A stretch of 54,286 bases of DNA, from the NCBI RefSeq assembly GCF_030272615.1, contig NC_081412.1, forward strand, positions 481,628,872 through 481,683,157. The letters are read 5' to 3'. The translations under genes were made by a program, and so were the position numbers. The DNA comes from Cryptomeria japonica. Its lineage: Eukaryota > Streptophyta > Pinopsida > Cupressales > Cupressaceae. The notes beneath the pieces were generated by a model. The model was not told the DNA's origin. It was given only the letters and a program-made list of their open reading frames with translations, and ran no database searches. This document shows, piece by piece, positions 1 to 13,400 of the stretch (positions within the stretch are counted from its first letter, which is position 1; each line of letters opens with the position of its first letter).

Positions 1-534
1 ATCTTGTTCCAGAGCATGTTGAAAAAATTATTGATCCAAATCAAGATCCTACCATTCCATCTACGCCATTTATCATCCCCTCTTCCAAGTCAAGATCCTA
101 CCATTCCCTCTCCTTCATCTCAAGATCCCCTACCATTTCCTCTAACAAGTCAAGACCCTCCTATCACATATGCTTCGCCTCTTGATCCTCCATCTCCTCC
201 TATCCAAACTATCCCACCACCTTCACTCTATCCCCTTGGTACACTTACATTCATCCATGGCAGTTCACTTGCAGCAGAAGAACATCTCATATACACCACC
301 CATTCTCCTCCACCTGATAATGGACTCGCATCTTGTTACCTAGAGAACAAGTATCCTACTTTAGAAAAAGTGCTCAAAAAAATGAACTATCAAGGTAAAG
401 GTTTAGGCCTACATGAGCAAGGTACCTTGGAGCCCATCCATGTTAAAGCACATCCAAGATCTCATGGTCTTGGTTATATATCTCAAGGCACTTCATCCAA
501 AAATGTTGGTACAAAACTAATGCAAGAATCATGA
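1..534 (+). pseudogene. Ty3-type retroelement fragment: proline-rich linker and G-patch
   Basis: Seen: a proline/serine-rich stretch with repeated SQDP motifs (roughly residues 25-75 of the open frame) followed by a G-patch-like segment around 345-480, with the pattern LKKMNYQGKGLGLHEQG and then HGLGY. Established: in many plant Ty3-type elements a G-patch follows the protease and precedes reverse transcriptase. A second frame at positions 6-90 also reads coding-like (VPEHVEKIIDPNQDP), and the SQDP repeats switch to the +1 frame near 70-100, so there is a small frameshift. The stop is TGA at 532-534 and no reverse transcriptase follows. The piece lies in the HCAR intron after the last visible exon and is antisense to that gene. 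It continues beyond the left edge, so protease and gag may be outside. I am fairly sure of the G-patch and less sure of the exact lineage. Confidence 0.6.
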
Positions 535-1331
535 AAACCTCCTTGACATACTCATTTTCACCCATTTACCTGTGAACTGATTTTTGCTTTATATTGTGAT
601 TATTAAGGATGAATTGATTGCTTCTTAAATGGAACAACATAGAATGGACTAATAATCTGAAATTCATTTGGTTAAGTGTTTTTTACACTTCTTTCATGTG
701 CTTCTAAAAATTTAGAAGGAACTGAAGCTGCTGTGCACAACAGATATCTTATTACAGCAGTTTGTTTTACTGCACAAGATGTTGGTTATGTTTCACAAGC
801 TAACAGTCTTGTTCTAAAAACCACTCACCTCGTCGTGCAGGCTCAAAAACTTCTTGTGCAAGACACATCTGTTGTGCAAGATAGTTGTTAAGTTGTCGTC
901 CAACATACTTAATCTATTGTGTAAGGTGACCACCTTGTTGTACAATGTAACCAAGATGCTGTGCAATATCCATCACGTTATCTATAACATTTTATCTCAA
1001 AAGAGAATTTGCCTCACTGTCAATATTAGGTGCTGCAAAAGGATATATAAACAGTACCCACAATATGCAATTATGCCAATTTTCTTTTTCAATATTGGAA
1101 ACAACTTTAAGACATACTATTTGTATCCAATATGAATTTCAATCTTAGCAAGATCATATCCAGAAGGGATACAAGATATAATGTTTCTGAAAAGAGGGAA
1201 TGTATCCTTCAACATAGTACTTTAAGCCTCAAAATGGTCAAGCTTTCACCAGTGAAAGAAAAAAACCTAGACATACACAAAAGAGAACAAAAAATCATTG
1301 TGTTGTAACAGTTAGGAGGATATATCCACAC
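535..1331. other. HCAR intron sequence, no gene seen
   Basis: I see no exon or complete ORF here. Between about 720 and 990 a short motif like TTGTGCAAGA recurs in degenerate form (for example near 735, 773, 835, 858, 871, 918, 936, 958), which may be an old, eroded tandem array. The next expected HCAR exon, encoding the segment after [10 protein letters not shown], was looked for on the minus strand and not found. Confidence 0.5.
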
Positions 1332-1429
1332 CTTGTAATCCTGCATGAACTCGTAATGTAAAACAGTTTCAGGGCTATTACTTGCAGCCTTTAGAAACTT
1401 ATCAAGGCCCTTCCTTGGTCCATTATCCA
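1332..1429 (-). CDS. HCAR: HCAR exon 10
   Basis: Encodes (V)[16 protein letters not shown] through [10 protein letters not shown], ending in phase 0. The acceptor reads TTTTACATAG and the donor AAG/GTGTGG. The first two bases complete a Val codon with the final G of exon 9. The segment is among the best-conserved parts of plant HCAR. Confidence 0.92.
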
Positions 1430-4400
1430 CTATGTAAAACATGACAAAGCAGACATTAGAAAGAAGAAATGACAACAAATCACTTACTTCTAAAGTACTT
1501 TTGTCATCTGCCAGCTATATGGTGTTGTATCCATATCAATTATTTTCAGGGATATGAAAATACAACTTCAAAACATGAAACATGAAGTCATCAAAAGAAA
1601 AACTTGAAAATAAGAAGGCTCAAAGAAGAAAACATATTCCAAGATACCATGTTGCCATTAAAAAATATAATGTACCCAATTGAGAATGCCTATCACCTTC
1701 CAAAATAACTTTGTAAGAGAAGAACGTAGAGAGAGAGAGAGTATTAGTCTTATAGCATACCACAATTTGTGCCAAGTACATACAGCTCTTCAAGCCCTAA
1801 ATATTGTTCCACTGCTCTTAATGCTGCAATTGAGGGCCCAATTCTATGTCATACCAAAAGAAACAATTCAATCAACCAAAACCAATTTTGACTAACAATA
1901 TAATGAAAGGTTTATAGCTACCTTGCACTTGGCAACCTACTCCACAAAAAAGCAGTCGCTTCACTCCTAGTGCCTACAAATAGACTGCAAAGTCATGCTC
2001 AACCCATAGCTAAGATAAAGATCAAACAGAATTTCAATTGTTTCAAGAGATCCTTATCCTCGAATCCATATAGCAAATCAAAGAGATACATTCATAAATG
2101 TTCTTGAAGAGTCAAACCATGATGCCTAAATAGCTCAGATAGGATGCAATCAAAGAAATGATCTATCACAAGATTTTGAAGATGCTTCCTATGTGAGTCA
2201 AACATGCAATGAATAATAAGTAACTTTTTTCAGAGTAGTCTATAATAACAAGCATGGAAAGTTGTCCCTTTGCTGACATACAATGAAATCAAAGCAATAT
2301 ACAAAGAAGATTAATGTGCTCCTAGTGCAAAGATGAAATGCATAAATCATTAGTAAGGACCAAAACAAAAAACTCACGGAAGAAAATATGGAGGAGGGAT
2401 TTAGAGCAGCACTTTTAGAGTGAAATTTGACTTAAACCCTTGGATCAGACAATTTCCTAAGCATCCTTTTCATTCACTTGTGCAATATAATCAAACTAGA
2501 CCCCTCCGAGGCCAAGGATAACTTTAAGAAAGCACCCCCCGAGCAAAAGTATAAAACCCTAGCAAATCAAGCGTTATTTTTGAGGGGGGAATTTTCATAT
2601 TGATGGCGAAATTTTTTTTCAGAGTAGGAAAAAAAATTAATTTGTATTGGCGATTTTTTTCTATGGTACAAAAATTCCATAAAATTCTGGCGAATAATAC
2701 CTTGTTTTGTGGGGAAATATATATATTGTAGGAGGCAAATGTTTTTCGTTTAAAGGAACAAATATATAAGTGTATGGGCGAAAATTTTTACTCCGTAGGA
2801 AAAATTATTTAAGTGTATTGGCGATTTTTATCCACCGTTTGAAAATTATTTAATTTGTTTGGCTAATGTTTCGTTATATATGGAAAAATATATATTTTAT
2901 TGACGATTTCATGAACTCATTGTCGTTAATAGACAAGGCACATCACATCACATCACATTGAGTCCGGACTTTGCAAGATGTATCGATAAGCGCGATCTCA
3001 TTGACACGTCACACATACCTAAAATCCATCAATGATTTTAAACCGTTCGATGATCGTAGATCAATGACTGAAGTTTTATTTCGGCCCAAATTTCTAAAAA
3101 GAACGTAGTTTTCCATAAAGTGCCCGGAATGCAATTGGATTCAATAGACACGTATCAAGTGTCACGATCGATAATGTTGGTCATTTATTATATGTCTTGT
3201 CACTAACTGCAATCCACTCTGCCTCCATGACTTCCAATATGGTATTTGGTACTAGTTTAGAGTTGTTTCCAATTTCGCACACTAGTGCAATTATGGGAAA
3301 GATTTGCAAAGATATACGAAAGATTTAAAAAAAATTAAAGGAATTAATACAGTTAGAGAAGGAATTATTACAATCAAGAGCTTCAGCTATTTATAGACAA
3401 TCTCTACTTCTTTCATCTTCAATTAGCCTTTGGTAGATAAATCGTCGGAGCTCACGATAGTTAAATTCTACCTCTAATTTAGGTCTATAGGCTCAGGTTG
3501 TATAATTTGGTATTCTGATTTCTCAAGATGGACACTCCTATCCACTTGAGAAGCATTTATGCGGAGGACCAAAGGGCCTTTTTGGGCTCCGTTAGAGACT
3601 CAACCCTCCAATCAATCTGTAAGGAGGTTGGGATGTTCACTAATGAGGCTGTGAGGATGGTGCTAGAAAGAGAGTTTCTGCGAAATAAAAATAGATACCG
3701 TGTTAACACGAACGTTACCACCCGGTACTTGGCATCTCGTCTGGACCTCGGAGAAGACAAGGTGGATATGTTGTTGTTGTTAAGGAAGGTGTTTAAAGAA
3801 GACTTCCTTGGAGACAACGTTACTATTGTCGTCTTTGCAGAAGTAGGGGTGGGGATCCCTTGGGCGAATGAATTAGCCAAGCTTCTCCTCCCTGACCAAA
3901 CAGTGGCCAGGCAACCGTTTCTTTTGAACCTGAATGCGGAGCAGTTGACGCATCATAGGAAATGGGCACGGATTGGTAGGGACTTTCTCCGGAAATGGTT
4001 TCTCCTGGATGACTTTCCAGACTACAATTGGCTTGAAGAATTCTCACAGCTTATAATGTCTAAAGAATTCTACATAGAGGGAAGGTGAGATTCTTAGGGT
4101 AAACCATAAATGTGTCCACTGCCTGTGCCCTAGCCCCAAACCCCTAATAGTTTTGTTTTTTTTGGCTATTTCCTCGTAACCTCACTCATTTTGGCTTTAA
4201 AGTTTTTGAGGGACTCCGACATGTAAAAATTGTAAATTTGCAAAACATATATATTAATGATAATTTTGCAAATTCCAGTTTGTTTCAATTTGCCTCTTAT
4301 GGATATAAAAATGCTTTCTATTTCATTTTATTATTTGTTGCTGCCATCATGCCATGGCACAATACTTAGCATAATCATTATGTTTTGAAATAGCTTAAAT

Positions 4401-7400
4401 AGTTATTAATTTGTGTGGATATAAGATATAATTTTCACCATAAAAAAATAGCAGGTCTATTCTAATTTCTTCTCTAAAGTTAAAGAACAAACTCAGTGTC
4501 ACTTCTGAGACGACCTTTTCTAAAAGATATTTGAAGTGCTTGACAAAGAAGTATTTGAAAAAACATAATGTCAGGGATTGGCTGCAAGTGATAGCATCCA
4601 ATAAGGATCGCAATGTCTTAGCTCATACGGTTTTTTTTGTCTATGAGCTACGTTATTTCAATATTTTGTTAAACAATGGAAATAAATTTAATACTGTGAT
4701 CTTTTTCATGTAATGTTTCTTTCTCTATATTTAATATATAAAAAAAAATCGAGTTTGTTTCATTAATTATTTGTACATTGATTATCACTGATTATAAATA
4801 TATAAAAAAGATGTTTATCTTGCAAAAAACAAGTGAATTAAAAGTCCAACTAACTTCTTGTAATTTTTTCTACATAATTTCAATATAAAAAAAAAGTCCA
4901 ACTAACTAGGAACATGTACATTGAACACCGAAAATACGTGTCATTGAACACCGACACGAAATAAAGGCTATGGCCCATGAGACGATGAAGTGTCAGGTAC
5001 GTGGCGTTTGGGTGGCAAAAACCCTATGTATAATGGGACCCACGGGAACTGACAACGGATATGCAATGATATTGCCTTATGGTACGCACATCACTGAAAG
5101 TGAATGGTTAATATTTAGCCTTTAGGCAGCTTTAATGCTGGCTTGTGCAGACGAATTATGCAGCTGAACTAGTACATGCGGAGGAATTATGGCAGAGTTT
5201 GTGATTAATGCCGACGGCCGCCACCATTGGATGTCAAAAATTAGAATTGAGTGAGAGGTGTTTAAGGCTTGGGTAGATTAGAAGTCTTGGTATCATACTG
5301 TTTGCACTTGCAACATTGTCATGGGTTTCTTAAGCAGCATGGAAGCCAATTTCTCCTTCCATACTGATAAGAAATTAGTCCCATTTCTTGGACGATTTAC
5401 GGACAGGAGGCTGAAAAGTTTGTTCTTGTTTAAGGATGAGCGGCTGTATGAGAGTGTGAAAATGTTGTTGGGAGAGGAAATTGTCCATGTAGGTCATCGC
5501 TACAAGACAAACATGGAGGCATATTCATTGATTGTCGCTTGGGGTTTCCAGTTTGAGGACGAGGTGGACAAGGTAAAAAATGCCCTGAGAGTTGTAATTG
5601 ATTCAAACTACCTGTTAAATCTGGATAGTGTGTGTGCTCGTGTGGTCCCGAAGGTGGGCATTGTTCCTGAGGCAGGGGTGGCTGGTCCGGTGGTACAGCT
5701 ACCACTCATTCGATGGACTGATGATGATTTGAAGGCAAGATGCAGAGCTCTTGCTTGGCGCGGGTGGCAGTCCTTCAAAATGTTCGCAAGGTTGATGCAG
5801 TGTGATGAGGTTTTAACGGTCCTTCATAAAAGTGGCACGTGCAGAGGTGGGTTGAGAGTTGTGGCTGAGACCCAAGACTACCCAAGCAATGAAGCGACTC
5901 TCAGAATTCTATGATGACCCGGAGAGTACAGGTCGTTTCTGGGTTAATCCTGCTATGGCTGGTGGTATTTGGTATTGTTTGTTTGTATCTTTTTGTTCCA
6001 TGTCCGTTTTCTCCCCAACTTTGTATGTATGAGGGAATGTCTGCTAACAATTTTGGTACGCCGAATTGGAATTTTGGGGTTTCTACATGTAGTAGGGTTT
6101 TATTTTTTGTTGGTAATGGTGGTTTTGGCCCTTGGGGGTGTTTTTTGCAGTGGCAAAACTCTGGTGGTTTTACTATACCACCTATACTTGCATATTGTAA
6201 TATTTTATTTCCAAGTAATACAATACAAAAATTATCGATCAAAAAAAATGAATTATCATGCAAGTTTTGAAATTACATATTTAAATTATATATTTAATTC
6301 ATTTAATTCATATTTAAAATTTTAAATCCTATTGATAATGGGACAGACGGCAACTGACAACGGATACTGTCGTCCGTTGGATGAGCACGGATCAACGACT
6401 TAAGGTGTATTTCAGGCAGAATGTGGGATCTCTAAATTTTTTTTGCAAACTTTCACCAGAAACACGTGTCATTGAACACCGATAGGAAAGAAAGGTTATG
6501 GCTCATGGGACGATGAAGTGACAGGTGACATTGCGTTTGGGTGGCAGAAATCCTATGTATAATGGGACCCACGGCAACTAACAAAGGATACTGTCGTCCA
6601 TTGGATGAGCACAGATCAACGGCGTAAGGTGTATTTCCATATTGCAAAAGTCAATCTTTAAATGCAAAAACATCAAAAACGCTCAAAATTTCAAAAACCT
6701 CTTCAAAACATCCAAACTCCATAAGCTGGTCAAAGACTTGAATTGAAACAAAAACCATCTGCAAATCAGCAAACCTTAGTCGGCATCTTTCAATCTCCCA
6801 AGGAAACGTGGAGACGTCTCCCGAGGAGACTTGGGGATGTCCCCACGTCTCCACGTCTCCTTGGGAGACACGGAGATGTTTGCGGTGGTGGGATGGTGGG
6901 AGACGTTGCGGCCCCGTCCCCCCATTACGGAAACTTCCCCGTCTCCAAGACGCAGCCCAAAAGGGGGGGAAACGCGTCCCCATGGAACACTGCTTAAAAG
7001 CTACTTTTAAGGGTTACCTAGGGTGGGTTGGGTTTTGTTTCAACTTTTGGTTTGTGATTTATGGAAAAAAAAATTACTTTCAAATCCTTTTTTACAAAAG
7101 CCCTTGTTTCCAGTTTGGCTGTTATGGATTGGAGGGAGTATTGAGTTACTTTTGATCATCCCATGCCTCTTGCTCTCAATCCAGCCAAGGACAAAATTGG
7201 CATTTTCTTCAATCAGGAAGTCATATGGCCCTGTCACCTATCTTGTGTGGAGACCCAAGCCAGATCCAGAATGGTCCAGGTACGGCCGGGCTACCTGGAG
7301 AACCCAGCTTCACAGCCAAATTCCAATCACCATTTGAAGCACTACCGTGCCTATCATATCTTTATTCATATTGGAATTTCCTAAACCAAATCCTAGGATA

Positions 7401-10400
7401 AGAGACTTCAACCCAGCAGTGTTATCTCATGCGATCCTTATCTTACTTTCCCACATAAATTTTCTTTAACTCTCCTATTTGTCACAAACTGGAGCAAACT
7501 ACATAACAGAATCAAAACCACTCTCCAAAACTATAATTGTCTTTCATTGTAGACAAACCAATTATTTGAAAAAATAGAAAATCAGGTAATTGTAGGCACA
7601 GGCTGTAAAGATAGTGCTCAAACATTTACATTATTCTTTGACACATTCAATCAAGAGCAAAATACCTCAACAACAGCTAGTGTATTCAAATTAGGTGATA
7701 ATGTCGGTTTCACCCCTTTCGCTGCTAAAATTTCCTCTGGGGTCCTATCACAAGCATCAAACAGTTAGTATCAGTTGTGGCCCACAAGAAATTAGATACA
7801 GAACAGTCCCTCCTTTAAAATATCAAAAAAAAATACCAAAATTTAAAAGTTCAAAGTTTAAATATCTGATATTTGATGAAATCCTTCAATTCTTCATCAG
7901 CCCTTTGCTCTTTGTGGATTTTGTTCCCCCCACATGGATATTTCAGTATTGGTTTCTTAACCATTTGTGTTGATAGCACTACTTCATTTTATTTTTAGTG
8001 CTTTCATTCCTTTATTTTGCTTTCCTAGTATGTAGAACTTTCTACGGTTAACTGATGTATTCTCAAACCCAATGACCTACTTTTGGTTGATTATAGACAT
8101 TAACATATTTGTCTTATCTAAAAGACTACAACATTCCATAGCATGGATAATTCAATACTTCTAAATAATTCATAACTACAATATCCTTTAGCGGTTATTT
8201 TTTGTGTTTGTTTTTCTAAGAAGAGTAAATTTTGGCACAAGCAATCATGGTTTCAAGTTATCAACTATATATGAACCATTTACTACAATAATCAATACTT
8301 TGACTCGAATTATTTCATCTGTAACTTTTATTTAAAGAAAATGTCTCGTTGCATTAACTTACCTGGCAACCACTGGCTGTGGCATAAACCTGTCTTCTGG
8401 ATCACTGCACAGAGTAAAATAGTCATTAACTACACAAGCTCCTTGATGAACCAACAAATGGAAATGATAAATGAGAAGGTTCCACAAACCATAATACTTC
8501 ATATGCAACAACTGCATACCAATAGCAGCAATCCTTTGGCCATCTTGAGACACTTAGTTTACTTGAATAAAATACCTTTGGACACAAATGACTGCATCCA
8601 CTTTGTTAGAGCGTAGCATCTCGATAGCAATTGTGGTCACAATCCCTGTCCATTGTGCTCCTAAGATACCAAGCAACCACACATTCAGCAAAACTACTGA
8701 ATTACAAAACAAAATGCAGACAAATTTCTAGGGAAAAGTTAAATGTGATGAGTTACAAATTGAACCATAACATAAATATGGGCACCACAATTTCAATATC
8801 TACACATTGTCAATGCTAAAAGGAAATTTTCAGCAAACCTTGTAAATTAACAAAGACCTGTCATGTTCATAATTTTCCACATAAATAAATTTTAAGATTG
8901 ATGACTCTGGTTATAGTTCTTATTGGCAATGATGCTCTCTATGTGTGAATAAGTTTGTGATTTCTCAGTACTTTAATGATTGTCTGCATCTCTCTGCTAG
9001 AATACTCTTAATTCTGCACATCAAATGTTTTGTCTGCTGGATTGCTATAACCTCATTTTTGGATAAGTTGGCACATCCTTTCAAATATCATGTGTATGAA
9101 GCCAATTGACTACCACAAGCTGTTTTGTCCAATTATTTTCGCATAGGATAATATTAATAGTAAACACCTTGTTTGCATTTATCTCCATATATGTTGGGAT
9201 CCTTTTTTCATCCATTGATAAAAGAAGTTTAGACACATGCAGATATTTTTTTCATTGGATTCTTTTATGAAATTGAAAATTCAGAGGGTATAGCAGATAT
9301 CAAAATTACCACAACATTTGTCTTCTTTATTGTGCTCTAAAAATATATATAACAATCTGTGTGGATCCATCACAAGTCAAATCCATAAGAAATGTAGAAA
9401 ATATACAGGATGGTCAATCCCACTTGAGACAAAACTTGCATCTTTAAATAAATTGGCAAGTGTCTTCAACTAGCACAAGTCAAAATAGAATGGCAAACAT
9501 TAATATTGAAAAATCAATGTTAATCCATAAGTGGATGATCCAGGTCAATTCAAAAACTGCTTAAAATAATTGCTTAGTCAGGCAAAAGTCAATTCAAAAG
9601 CCAATGATTGGTAAGTACTCAATACTATTCTAAGGAAATCTAGCAACACATGAAAAATCATACAGAGGCCTTTTAATTGACATTTTCTTAGTATTCATAA
9701 TCATCTATGATTAATAGTTTATTGATAGACAATTATGGAGATATATAGAAAACTCAAAAATAACCACTATAAAGACAGCCTCCAATTTTCCATCAGGAAA
9801 TAGGCTCCATGGAAGTTTCATTGAGGCAGTTAATACTTTCACTTTTCCATGGGCCGCCAATGCATTTAAATTTCATTAATCATAAAAAGGAATACCACTG
9901 CTGCATCTGGCAACCTTACAAATAGCTCCTTCCCCTGTTACCATGATTCTGAAGCCCATCACCCCTACCACCTACTCTCCCCCCAACCCTCACCTACCTT
10001 GAGGCAAATCTGGAAGAGCCCTATTTACAAGTTGGGTTGAGGGGGAAGCTTCCCTGTGACTTTTCTTAGCTCTGCTGTCACTAGCAGTATCACTGCTTAG
10101 TGCTTACAGAGCAATTCATTTCATCCCAGCAGCAGCTGATGCCACGGTTACCACAAACTTCAAAAATTCTTTCCAACAAAGGTTAATTTTCTCATCTCAA
10201 ATGGAAGTCAGACACTCTGAATGAAGTAGTTGAGTCACAATCAATATATTATTGTAGTCTTTTAGAGCACTAACTGTATTTTGTTTCTTCAATTTTACCC
10301 CCACATTGGCAGCAGCACCTTTAGCAGCCTCCGTGCCTTTATTATGTTGTGACATTCCTTGTTGCAACTTTTTTGTGGTAACCCTAACCAGATCCTCAAC

Positions 10401-13400
10401 CATAGACAATCTGTCAGTGAAGTCCTTATATTTTCCATAAAACCCCTCCCCAAGCCTATCTGATGGCTGACCACTTAATATGTTATAGCCACATAGGCTA
10501 TTTGTTGAATTTGGAGTCTTATTAGCAAGTTGATGGAATGCATATAACAGGCACTTAACACGAGAAAATTTGAAATCCTCTCTTATATTATATGGTAGCA
10601 TGTCTCTCTTGAGAAGTTGATAGACAGATGGTAGAAAATGTGAGCCATCCAAAGATGTAGTGTTAGGTGAACTTTCTGCAAGGTTGTTCAGTAAATCCAA
10701 TTTCTTTTCCTGGGGAAGCTTATCAAAAACAGGAAGTACATACTTGTGAAGATAGATAAGAAACTTGCTGATCAATGCTCCCCTCCTATCCAATTGAAGA
10801 ACCATATAAAGACATGGCATCATTCTATTAATATGGTCATTATCTGAGACATCAAATTATGCATCCAAATCCACTTGTCCTTCAATAAATTCTTTAAGCT
10901 CTTGCATGCTCTCTAATGGAGCCATTTCACCAAAAATACTAAGACTCTTCAAAAAATTCATAAACATCTTGAACTCTGCACAAGTGACATATTGCAAACT
11001 CTTCTTGATAAAATCAGTAAATATGACTTTTTGTTTACTCCTGTGGCTTCAAAATCTCACGTTTATCCTGCTTCAAAAAAAAACATAAGTGCTTTCTGAA
11101 CAACATCTCTCTCCCAGTTCTGCTCAGTTAAAAAGGGCAGACCAAGCACATTAACAATCTTGGACACATGGTCAACATTTTCTTTGCAAAAAAGAGGAAG
11201 TCCACAAACCACTTGCACCTTAATCCCCAGCTAACTTCTTCACACAAATCAAACAGTGCATTAGTGGCATCAACAGAAAGGCTCAGAAAATGCTTGAAGA
11301 ATCATGGAATAAACTGTCCTGCCAACTGTTTTGCTCTGCTATTATTGCCTTTACCTGCTGCTGCTATTATTTCAGTGTAATCACTCTCATGCTGTGAATT
11401 ACCTCACGCTTGTCAGAGGCAATCTCCTTAATCGTACATTTTTCAATTCCTAGTTTACATATTCAGGAAACGCATTTTTAATTCGCTTTGGAAACCCCAA
11501 TGCCTCCAAAAATTTAAATTTAAATACTCAAAAGCAGAAACCTTAAACTCATGGCTCTGAAGAGTAGCCCTTCAAAACAAAAAGAAGTGAAACCCACATT
11601 GAGAAGAATATTGAATGTGTGATAAATTTTTTGAAACCCTAAATCACCATAAACCCTGAAACAGCCATCTCTCCCAAATACCTAAAAAATAAAACCCTTA
11701 GTGTTACATAATTCCTCTCTAATCAAAGTCTACAACTGTACTGAGTAACGAGTGTTTTTTTAAAATGACAGTAGCAATATGACAGCAGTCCGCACAAAAT
11801 AATTAGGGTTCCAATCCTGATGTAGGATTTTTCCCTAGGAAAGTATTGCTAGGGTCTCTAAGGTGGGGCTGCAGAGTGATGGATTTTTGTGAATAAGGCT
11901 TCTGAGATGGCAATGTCTATGTTACCAACATTAGATTTTGTTACTGAACTTTACAGAGCTTGTCAGAAATAAAATGGCTATAAATTGTGGATTCTTCTTA
12001 CTCTCTACTGTCTTCAAGTAATAAACTTATCTGCGTACAATGCATAACAATGCTGTTTTGGATCTGCATTTGACAGAATACAAACCATCTAAACAAAACT
12101 ATTTTGGGTTTTAAAATCTAGGCCTATCGTTGTAAATGTGGCATTGAGACTTGCCTTAGCTTCAGCTTCTTCTAGGTTTTTTACTGATCAAAGACGGGCA
12201 TGATCAAGGGCATATTTTTAGATCTTATAGCTACAATCACTTGGGCATGAACCAATGGTAGAGGGGATTTGCAAAAGGAAAAATGACCAAACGTGAATAA
12301 AGCACTCTTTATGTTTTGCCATACATTGGTAATTCTACAAAGTCAGCTGCCTCAGCACAGATGCAGGCTAAATTGAATGCATTATCCAGGGCAATTATGC
12401 AGAGGTATGCTTGATCACATAGTCTTTGAGTTAATTGGGATAAGAACACGCCTAAAGCCTGACTAATTGTATCTGTCTTAGATTCACAAATATTGAGCAT
12501 GGCACCTTATGATCACATAAAAGATGTGCAATTGGTTCATATCAGGTCGGATTAAAATCAAAATCAGAAGAGCAACACTTGGTTGTGCCTGTCCAGCAAT
12601 TAGTCAACAAGCATATTCAGGTGATGTCCAATCCAGTTGGAATGACAACCAAAGATGTCAAACAGAGCATAAAAGAAGAGCAAGACAGAAAGCTGTGGGT
12701 TCAATCAATAAAGCTGGCTCTACCATAGTCAAAAATGATTTTGAGCGGGTAGAGGAAGAGTGAGCTTACAAAGAAATTAGTAAAATTTGCTTAAGATCTG
12801 TGCAAGGCAAAGGAAAAGAAAAAAGGCATTTGGGTAGTAAGACATTTTCAGCAGCAATAAATCTGTTTTAAAATTCTTATTCATTTTAATAGTCAAACTT
12901 TTATAGAGAATAAGCTTTTCTTTGTGCCAACAAAGGCAGCATTCATGTTTTCTTCAAATGTACAAACACAGCATGTAAAGCAGTTGGCCATTGACAAATT
13001 TGTGCCCAGGCTGCTTCAATCCTTTTAAGGAAAATCATTATGTTTTTGCATTTCTGAGAAAAACAAATACAACATTGTTTGTAAGAATCATTTTGATTTA
13101 TAGCATTGCCTCATCAATTGAATGTGTATTATTTAAGGACAAAAGTTATATTTTTGCATTTCTGAGAAAAAAAAAAACATAGCTTGTAAGAATCATTTTG
13201 AATTATAGCATTGCCACATCAATTGTATCAGTATGTGTATTATTGGAATTATTGTGTTTCCTCACCTTCTGGGTGTACTGTAATGGGGTAAAACAAAAAA
13301 TAGTTTAAAAAGAAAAGTTAAAATGGTATTACCATCAACATTGAAGTGAACAAATTGATAATCACTTCAAAGCTGATCATAAAATAAAAATCTCAAAATT

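Noticed and set aside
1209-1478. 89-codon ORF as a separate gene
   Set aside because: Only its central part is coding; it is HCAR exon 10 with intron sequence on both sides.
5901-6325. Three ORFs of 118-120 codons downstream of paralogue B
   Set aside because: They overlap on both strands, are rich in Phe/Leu/Cys from T-rich DNA, and lie in what looks like a 3' UTR.
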